This document shows positions 56,545 to 64,000 of a stretch of 64,000 nucleotides of DNA, in pieces. Position 1 is the first letter of the stretch. The number at the start of each line of letters is the position of its first letter. The stretch spans positions 18,245,094-18,309,093 of the forward strand of contig CM039187.1 in assembly GCA_008360975.2 (NCBI GenBank), in the 5' to 3' direction. The position numbers were made by a program, and so were the translations under genes. The stretch is from Lichenostomus cassidix (Eukaryota > Chordata > Aves > Passeriformes > Meliphagidae). The notes below the pieces were generated by a model. That model was not told the origin of the DNA. It saw nothing but the letters and a program-made list of their open reading frames with translations, and did no database searches.

Positions 56545-56640
56545 GTGAATTACCATTGGGCTGCCTGAGTCTGGGCAAATCATTATCTATGTCATGCCTC
56601 AGTTACCAGCCTCTAGTCAATAGCTGACACTTCATATATG
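56545..56640 (+). repeat. MIR-like SINE relic
   Basis: CCTGAGTCTGGGCAAATCAT followed by TATGTCATGCCTCAGTTACC parallels the MIR core 'gaccttgggcaagtcacttaac...gtgcctcagtttcc'. Diverged. Confidence 0.45.
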
Positions 56641-56800
56641 TACTGAGAGGTTGCAGTACACCATGTCCTGAGATGCTGCAGTGATGGAGGGGACACAAGG
56701 ATGACTTTTTGATGTTGTAAAACATTTATACAAAGCCAGCTTGACTGCTGTCAGTTGTGACAAATGAATATAACCAGCCAAAAGTTTGTCACCATGTATT

Positions 56801-56837
56801 GACTCCCCTCAGCAGCATCTGACTCCCCTCAGCAGCA
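56801..56837. repeat. Short tandem duplication, 20-bp period
   Basis: GACTCCCCTCAGCAGCA occurs at 56801-56817 and 56821-56837, an exact copy. Confidence 0.9.
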
Positions 56838-59800
56838 GGAAGCCATCTTTTCTACCTGTGATTTAACAGTGGCACTCAAAGTTTATTATTTCTAGCCACA
56901 ATTCTTTGTCCTTCACTCTCTGCATCGCTGGTTTTTAGGACTCAGGGAAAATCTTGATTAGGACACAGACCATGCTCTTACCTTGTAACCAAAATATCTA
57001 GTCCATTTTATATGGGAAAAGAAACATCTTCAGAGAGTGTTGTGCTTCAATAAAGCACCTCTTTGTCGTGGCCCATGTCAGCAGTGAAACCTTGTCCAGG
57101 CTGGCAGTATGAAAGCCAAGGGGTTTGTTCCAAACAGGCAAACAAAAGTGATGCTTTATTATTTTTGCCTGTTTCTTGGGAACGCACAAAAGGGGTCAAC
57201 AATCCAACAACAGTCTGTCTGCAACATTTTTCCAACAACCATCAATAAAAGTGCTTCATGTTTAAGATTGTGACACAGAGCTGGATAGTAGCTCTGTCAG
57301 CAGTGGTATTTGCAAAGGATTGGTGATAGATTTTGTGGTGCCAGTTTATCCTGACCATCTTGGAGCTGTTTCTTCATCTTGGCTACTTGATTCAGCCTCC
57401 AAGCTCATAGTCATCATCATTTATTGGGACTGGCTGACTATTCTGGCAAAAGAAATAGTCCTAGTCAATGCAGATGACTGGGGAATGCTGGAGCTGGAGC
57501 CAGATCCTGCACCCTGGGTTTTATGGGGAAATGATTCAGCTTTCCTTACAGCTCGCTGGGAGCTACCGCACCCCATGGGCTGATCTGATGTTCACCACTA
57601 AAATACAGCCACTCCCAAGGTGAAGAGTAGCAACAAGCAATACACGGAAGGCCAAGAGAAGTTCTTGGTCAAGGACAGAGCAATAATGATCCAGTATTTT
57701 AATGTACAAACACTGAACGTGTGAGATTTCCCAGGCAAACACACAGGACCCACACTCAGCAAATTTTGGTCAACACAGAGAGGCCCTACATACCTCACTA
57801 CCCCCATAATTTCTGGCAAGCCTTTTGACATTGGGTGTTCATTGGAAAATCCAATTGCCTGGAGCCCAGGACTGTCAGCTTGCCCTTCACACGAGAGAAC
57901 AGTATGTTCCCAGCTCTGCCATTTCCAGAGGAAACAAGTCCCAAGAGTACCTTAAAGACTTGGACACAAATAGCTCACACTGTGTATTATTTTCAAGCTG
58001 ATCTCATGATTTTACAGGTCTGACTCATTCTGGGTAAATGCAGAAGGTTAGTCATTATAGCCCGCTGTAGGCAAAGAGGAAGGATCTTACTGGACTTACC
58101 CCAAACCAGTTTTGTTGCTGTTGAAAGGCACAGAGCTGAGCCAGATTTGCCAGTCCCTGGCCTTGGGGTTTGTCCCAGGACCTGTTAGGGGGCACACCAG
58201 TGAGAAAGTGTGGATACAGATCTGTGCATACTACTGACAGCCTTATATCCATCTCTCCACTGAGAGTTGTTGAGCATGTGCTCCTTCCTGAGCAGGAAGG
58301 TGTCGGTAGGAGTCTCATGGGCTACCACAGTGAATGGCTGGGAAGTGTGCCATATGGCTGCACCATGGCACTGTGTGGCAGAGAGCTCACACCAGGGCAC
58401 TGCTGACATCTACCCAGGGGCACAGCCACCAGCAGCTCCACACAGCTGCTGTGACACAACCAGTCAGAATCATCTTTGGACTTTACCGACTCTGAGGCCT
58501 CAAGATACTTGGCCTGGAGAAACAGGGAGGAAGAAAGGAGAATTTTTAAGCTTGGGTCTTGTGCAGAGCCCGTTGTCTGTGCTGGACATGGCCATGTTTA
58601 GCACAGCAGCATTTCCCTGCACCCCTGCAATCTAGGGATGCTCTTCCACAGCAGCACTGAGCTGCAGCCCGGCCGCCGGCCAAGCTGGGAGCACCATCTG
58701 CTGGCTTCGACATGGCAGGCTGGCTCGACAGAGGGACAAATTACAGGGTAACCCAGAGCTGTGTATGCCGCCGCACGGTCATTAGACCGCATAGCAAATT
58801 AGAGATGAAAAAGATCACAGGGTTGGACAAACCCCTCAGCTAAACCTCCTCCTGTCAGCCTCACAAAAGGGACTCCAAACCAGTCAGTCTTTCTGCACTA
58901 GAGCCGAGCAAACTGATTTGGGTGAAGGAGATCCAGTCGTGAGTTAGGTGGAGTAATCTAGGGCTCTTGCAGAGCTTGTGAACAGTTTCAGCTAAAGAAG
59001 TCTGAAGCATGTCACTGGGCAGTCTTATTAATGCTTAATTCTTACAGTTCAAAATGCAGTTTTGTTTACAAATATTCCTGAACATAATAATGTTGAGGGG
59101 AGCACTGGGAGCCTGAAGGGGCAACAAAATGTCTCTCTCTGGTACAACACTGGACCCATTTAAGCAGGTCCCATGTAGGTTTTTCTTGGGTTCCTCAGGT
59201 CAGCCAAAGACCCGAACTACCAATTACTGACACCATGCTGCTGAACCATCTTCCTGCTTTACCTGCCTTATCCTCCGGTCCACAGAGCTCTACATACCTG
59301 GCAAATCCATAGCACTTTCCTCTTCCAGCTACTAATATTTCTGGCCAGTACAGAAGGATTCCTCTGCCTTTTTTTTTTTTTGTCATGTCCCAGATTTCAT
59401 GTGGAGGGCCAAGCATGTTTCCACCTTGAGAGACAGAGCCCTCGTGGGTGTTGAAGGGAGGCTCCTTTTGTGGAGCTGCCCACACTGATGCCTGTGACAT
59501 TTATCCCCCATAACCCCGATCTTGTCTGTGGTGGCCCCAGCAAGGCTCTCTGAAGGATGGTGGCAGTGTCCAGGATGAGCAGTAGCATGCAGCCTGGGCT
59601 CCTGGTCCCCAAAGGGCCATGCTGGGGAACACTGCAGATGCCACTCCACATGGAACTCAGGCTTTCGTTTGGAGTGCATGGGGACAGGAGTGAAGTGTGG
59701 CTGGTGAGCTGCCAGGGTGTGTTGCTAGACCTGAGAGCTCAGTATGGTCCCTCCCAGCTCCAGGGGTTATCTCACCAACTGCCAGCCAGCCGGGAGTGTG

Positions 59801-60339
59801 CTTTCACTTGCTCAGTCCTGCTCAACTTAATTATACCTTCCTGGTGTGCTGTATGTAATTTCCCTCCCACCCCCACTGTCCTTTCTCTCCAAGCTGATCT
59901 TGTTTATCCTTTAGTGGCACACCACCTTCCCACTTTTATTTTCATCCCATACCCACCTCTCAGAACTTCTGTCCCTTTCCCCCTCATAGCTCTCAGCTGC
60001 CTGGTTTGTGAGTGCTGGAAAAAGATGCCCTAGCCATGTACTTACTTTCTGAACTGTCAAAAGAAGTACTCTTTTTGGCCAAGACAGCATAAGTCTGTGC
60101 AAGTCATTTTCCCAGCAAGACCATTCCTCTAGTACTGTAACAGAATATGTGATAAAGGAATCACTGTTGCTCATGTAAGAATGAATTGGAGATTTTGAAA
60201 TGCCCTAAACTCACTTGCTGTGGGGCACAGGCAATGTCCTCATACCATGACTAAACCAAATGTTTCCCTAAAGATCTTTATCTCTCCCTTGAAACTGGCT
60301 GCCTTGAATGTCAGCTGGAGGCTGGGGTCATCCTAGGAT

Positions 60340-60425
60340 GCAGGACACTGGATCTATCCCCAAACCACTGTCTGGCTTGCACTAGGCCTCAGTTTTGCAT
60401 CCTGTAAAATGGGAAAAGTGGGGAA
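60340..60425 (+). repeat. MIR-like SINE relic
   Basis: GGCCTCAGTTTTGCATCCTG followed by TAAAATGGGAAAAG matches the MIR blocks 'gcctcagtttcctcatctgtaaaatgggg'. The upstream half is poorly preserved. Confidence 0.5.
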
Positions 60426-61282
60426 GCTGTTTCACTGAGGCACTTTCACTGCAGATGGAAAATGCCTTGTAGGTGTCCATGCCTTGAACCCTGAAGCAGC
60501 CCTCCATAGCCATCGCAATATTTCTGACCCTTCTGATGTGATTTTCCTTAAACTTTTCTCCAGCAAATGAAGAACAGCCTAAATCTCTGACCTTTCTGCC
60601 TTCTCCACAGTTGGGCAGAAGTCACTTCCTTTGAGATGTGTGATGGATGTGTGCTGTCCCACAGCTCACTGCAGTGGACAAGGATCCACTGAACTGTCCC
60701 TGCATGAGCCCTGTGGAGAGTCTACAAATGTGAGGGTACTTTCAAAACTGGTAAAGCACAAACAGACCTCACAGGAGGCTGCTCTGCGTGCGTCATCCAT
60801 GTGTTAGGGAACAACATTAGGTTACAAAATCAAGCTTACAGCAAAGAATTCACTCAGCCGTTAGCGTGTCCTGGTGTGTCAATACTATCTTTAATGGCCC
60901 AATCTCAGGCTGATGTAGCTAAACACAAAAACAAACAGAGAGGCTTCTGGGTACACCAGCACCTTTCCTGCCTTTGCAGAGCCAAAATGCTAAAAATCCC
61001 ATGTTTGCTTCCATTGCATATAAGTCAATCTCATGAAAGCTATTGTATTTCCCCAGCCTTTATCTGGCTTTATTTCTGGAGCCACTTGACTGAAGAAGCA
61101 GCATAGCACAGGCATGTTCAGTACAGGATTGTGTGCAACACGGACACCTTCTTGGGGTGCTGGTGTATGTTTTCACAAGCTTTAGACACTATTGAAGCTG
61201 CATTTAGCTGGTCCAAAAGACAAAGCTGCAGTCAAATCAATTAAAATTCATTTACTGCACTGGAAGTTAGACCTTCTTGAGA

Positions 61283-61519
61283 CTATTTCAGCCCTTTCAG
61301 TGTTGAATTCTGTGTGCTGCCTGGGCATATCTTTACATATCTTTTAACATAAGAGTCTTCGAATTCTTTCTTGACCTTTTTAATGGCTTTTTTTTTTTTA
61401 GCAAATATGTCCTTTGGGCACTTTGCATTGACACCAAGAAATTTCTGAGATATCTGTGAGCCAGACTTGGAATTATTACCCCATTTCTTAACTTCTTTTT
61501 TCTTATCCATCAGTTGCAT
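61283..61519 (-). CDS. Unrecognised 78-codon lysine-rich ORF (doubtful)
   Basis: A minus-strand ORF from ATG at 61519 to a stop just before 61283. It encodes a strongly basic product with KKKEVKKW near the start, FAKKKKAIKKVKKEFED in the middle and STLKGLK at the end. I do not recognise a family. The Lys runs come partly from A-tracts on this strand, which weakens the case. A normal core promoter or splice acceptor is not obvious. It could be a fragment of a decayed gene, an exon of a noncoding RNA, or chance. Confidence 0.15.
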   Translation of the reverse strand: MQLMDKKKEVKKWGNNSKSGSQISQKFLGVNAKCPKDIFAKKKKAIKKVKKEFEDSYVKRYVKICPGSTQNSTLKGLK

Positions 61520-61893
61520 TGGTACCAGGGTGGAAGGCAGTAGAGGAGTTAGAAGCCTTATTTTTCATGTTTTCTGTGATTTTTGTGATTACTTGTACAA
61601 GTTCTTTTAGGATAGTTCAGATTTTCTCTGTACCCTGGAAATTAAACCTAGACATATATTAAAATTTTGTTGGTGTGCTTTTTTGTTTTTTTTTTTTTTA
61701 ACAGACTGGAAGCAATTACTGCAGATAGTGGCAGGTTCTCTATCTGCTGTTGTCCTCAAGCCCTGCCTGGGTTTCTGGGAGGTGAACAAATAGTCAAACA
61801 CACATTACAGTACTCAGTGCAAAGGTCAGAAGAGATCTGCATTGGCCAGTGGGTCAAGTGGGGTAAAGTACCAGTCCTGGCCATAAAATGTAT

Positions 61894-61899
61894 TTTATT
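61894..61899 (-). terminator. Minus-strand AATAAA signal (possible)
   Basis: The minus strand reads GAGCAATAAAATACA about 25 bp past the stop of the 61924-62136 ORF. It could serve as a polyadenylation signal for a minus-strand transcript, but single hexamers are common in AT-rich DNA. Confidence 0.2.
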
Positions 61900-61923
61900 G
61901 CTCTCTGCATCCATTTAGTAAAT

Positions 61924-62136
61924 TTACAGAGCTTTTGTCAGTAACAATAACAAAATTTGAGGAACATTACAAAACAGTTTTGCATCCCGTTTCTTTAGAT
62001 AGTGCTCATAGAATCTTTTCAACAGCTTTTGAGAACTGTAATTAAATTCTTTGAAACATGTTTGGGACAGTTTCACTTTTAGGTTTTGCCTCCAGCTCCT
62101 TCGGTTTGAAAAACATGCTTGTTTCCAGGAAAGCAA
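61924..62136 (-). CDS. Unrecognised 70-codon ORF (doubtful)
   Basis: A minus-strand ORF with a basic, leucine-containing C-terminal part (LLKRFYEHYLKKRDAKLF, then a leucine run). It is followed at once by an AATAAA. No family recognised. It lies 400 bp upstream (in transcript sense) of the other basic ORF at 61283-61519 and might belong to the same decayed or noncoding unit; equally it may be chance. Confidence 0.15.
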   Translation of the reverse strand: MLSWKQACFSNRRSWRQNLKVKLSQTCFKEFNYSSQKLLKRFYEHYLKKRDAKLFCNVPQILLLLLTKAL

Positions 62137-64000
62137 GTATTGAATTTAATTAGAATTAGATGTTGACAGAGGAGGCTGATGTTTCCAAAGTTGCTGGTGC
62201 TTCTGTGAGCTTGGAGAAAGGCCGGGCTGCCTCTTGCAACAGTTAATGAAAACAATTAATTGCGCCTGTTTATTTTGGATCCACCTACTATTAATTTTTT
62301 CCTACTTTTTTGCAATCCTCTTACTTAATTTGTCTAAGAGTAACAAAAACAGCTCACCCCAGTTAACCCAGTGGTGTCCTTCCTTTTCAGGTAGTCAAGA
62401 AACGTCAGAAGTGCTGCATGATTTCAAAATGATGCTGCTGCTGGACCTGAAAAATGTGAAAACTCCAGTTCAAGAGTCCTGAAACAGACAGCTGGAGACT
62501 TACAAGAAACAACTGAAAATTCTTCACCTTCCTACCATCAGAAACAGATGCCAAGTGCAGGATGGTGGCATCTCCTGCATACCACCAGCACTGTCCCAGT
62601 GGGAATGAGCCCCTTGGCAGACCCTCAGCTCTCCTGAGGCAGCATCAGCCTCTGCAGCTGCTCCCTATAGTGAGTCCAGAACAACCTGCAAGGGGGAGCA
62701 CAGCCACCTCCACTACTTGAATTAGACCACCAAAGCCATTAAACTGTTCTAAACATCACAGCATTGAAATTTTGTTTCAATCTAATTCATAATTTAAAAT
62801 AGTAGTTTTAAAAAATAAATTAAGAATAAATAGAGGGCTCATTTCCCTCACCCTTCAGTTACTGGGGTTTTATCGTCTACTAGACAAACTTTCAAGCTTT
62901 TTCTCAGCATACATATCACCTTAGTTTTAAAAATGCTCACAGCCCCAGGAGCTGGAGCTTTAATGAGTGGAAATACCATCAGTCTTGCCATAATAGGACA
63001 CATCTGGGGGCACAGCTGGCTCTGGGATAAATTGCTGGCACCTGCATTTTCTCTTCCTCTGGGTGCCCACAAATTGCCCAGCCACCCCTGGCATGAGGGG
63101 CTGTCCTGGCTGGGTGGGTAGGGCTCTGGACAAAGGTAGTATTTTGCCAGCAGTGTTCTGTGTGCTGTGCCTGGTCAGGGGTCCCTGAATGGTGCATAGC
63201 TGCACTCAATGTGAGATGGCCAAAGTCCATCAGAGAGCAAATCTCTGCTGGGCAGGTTGCCCTTCCTGAGACTGTGCAACCCAGAAGGGACTTTCATCCA
63301 CCTGAAGTGTCCCCAAGCAAAGCTCAGGCTCCAGCCAGCTCTGCCTGAGGGCTCAGCCACAGGGTCTCAGTCCTCTTCAAATCCTGCCTGGATGCAGCCC
63401 TGCTGCTTGGCACCTGTGCCCTGGAGGAAATGAGTTTCACTGATCTCAGCCCATGTTTTGGCTGATCACGTCCACAGCACAAAATTCAACTGTGTAGTGT
63501 GGAAATCTTCCTATAGCTTTGGGACATGGTGGTAAAACTAGTCACGTTGATCGAGGGCCAGTCAGGGTGTCTGTGGTGGGTGCTGGGACGGAAAATGGGA
63601 TATCCCACATGGCCAGCCGCCACAGGCTGGATGAATTTCTAAGTAGCTTCAGCAGCTGTTGGCCTCGGATAAGCCCTCAGTGAGAGACTGCTAACCCTCC
63701 CAAGCCAAAGACCCCCTCCCATGGACTTTATAGGAAATGCCAAAAGCAAAAAATTAGGGGAATGGGAAGGTTTAGTCAGAGGTCTTTCTCCTGGCCTGAT
63801 GCAAATAGGAGGAGGGAAGAAAGAGCAGGTCACAATGATGAAGGAGAAGCAGATAGAAGTAGGAACTGGCCCTGATCCTCCTTAAACTCCTGGGAGAGCC
63901 TGAGGCAGAGACAATGATCACATATCTGTGACCCAAGCAGCAGATGCAGACAGCCTGAACCCAATCCCCCCATCCAAGAGCATCCAGTGCACCCCAGCTC
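62137..64000. other. Intergenic DNA to window edge
   Basis: No exon, RNA gene or well-preserved repeat is recognised. AT-rich at 62740-62840, GC-richer from about 63000. WNT8B, expected downstream by synteny, is not reached. Confidence 0.55.

Larger units (their letters stand above)
55511..61282. other. Intergenic DNA, no gene recognised
   Basis: No exon recognised on either strand. It contains MIR-like patches at 56545-56640 and 60340-60425, a 20-bp-period direct repeat at 56801-56837 and a T-run near 59370-59381. The ORFs at 57320-57583 (plus) and 59557-60033 (plus, 158 codons) show no family motifs. Confidence 0.55.

Noticed and set aside
59557..60033. 158-codon plus-strand ORF
   Set aside because: No domain, no signal of coding composition, overlaps minus-strand ORFs of similar quality.
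1..64000. CRISPR arrays, bacterial operons, tRNA or rRNA genes
   Set aside because: None seen. The window is vertebrate in character; no regularly spaced repeats or cloverleaf/A-B box patterns were noticed by eye.

Overview
The window looks like vertebrate, most likely avian, nuclear DNA. The only two protein-coding loci I can recognise are the first coding exon of PKD2L1 (minus strand, 2.25-2.54 kb) and a complete six-exon stearoyl-CoA desaturase gene, SCD (plus strand, 18.35-35.99 kb plus a 3.5 kb 3' UTR). Exons are short and separated by kilobase GT-AG introns. Repeats are sparse and mostly very old. The SCD protein has bird-type features (N-terminus MPAHLLQEEEFSS, the SAKIQTLAW segment) but differs from the chicken protein as I remember it, so another bird is the best guess; the species cannot be named.

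Layout: 1-2.24 kb is PKD2L1 intron 1. 2.25-2.54 kb is PKD2L1 exon 1, with a TATA box about 165 bp upstream of the ATG. 2.8-3.1 kb is a GC-rich patch. 3.1-17.6 kb is the head-to-head intergenic region between PKD2L1 and SCD. It has a CpG-rich island at 7.57-8.14 kb, a possible decayed GPCR/olfactory-receptor-like fragment at 13.28-13.6 kb, and a G-run at 13.7 kb. 17.6-18.5 kb is the SCD CpG-island promoter with an SRE-like site and two CCAAT boxes. 18.35-35.99 kb holds the SCD coding exons. 35.99-39.55 kb is the 3' UTR, which carries a MIR-type SINE relic and ends at a canonical AATAAA. 39.55-64 kb has no recognisable protein gene. It contains a CpG island at 41.43-41.83 kb, AT-rich sequence, scattered MIR/L3 relics, and two unrecognised minus-strand ORFs near 61.3-62.1 kb.

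The PKD2L1(-) / SCD(+) order matches the human arrangement, where WNT8B follows SCD. No WNT8B exon is visible, so it would lie beyond 64 kb. SCD introduces the delta-9 double bond into saturated acyl-CoAs in the ER membrane. Its promoter shows the sterol/PUFA-response arrangement expected for this gene. PKD2L1 is a polycystin-family cation channel and is linked to SCD only by position.

I found no bacterial-type or new multi-gene system. The most interesting leads are the CpG island downstream of SCD (a possible cis-regulatory noncoding transcript), the MIR relic inside the SCD 3' UTR, the unexplained island between the two genes, and the receptor-like relic.
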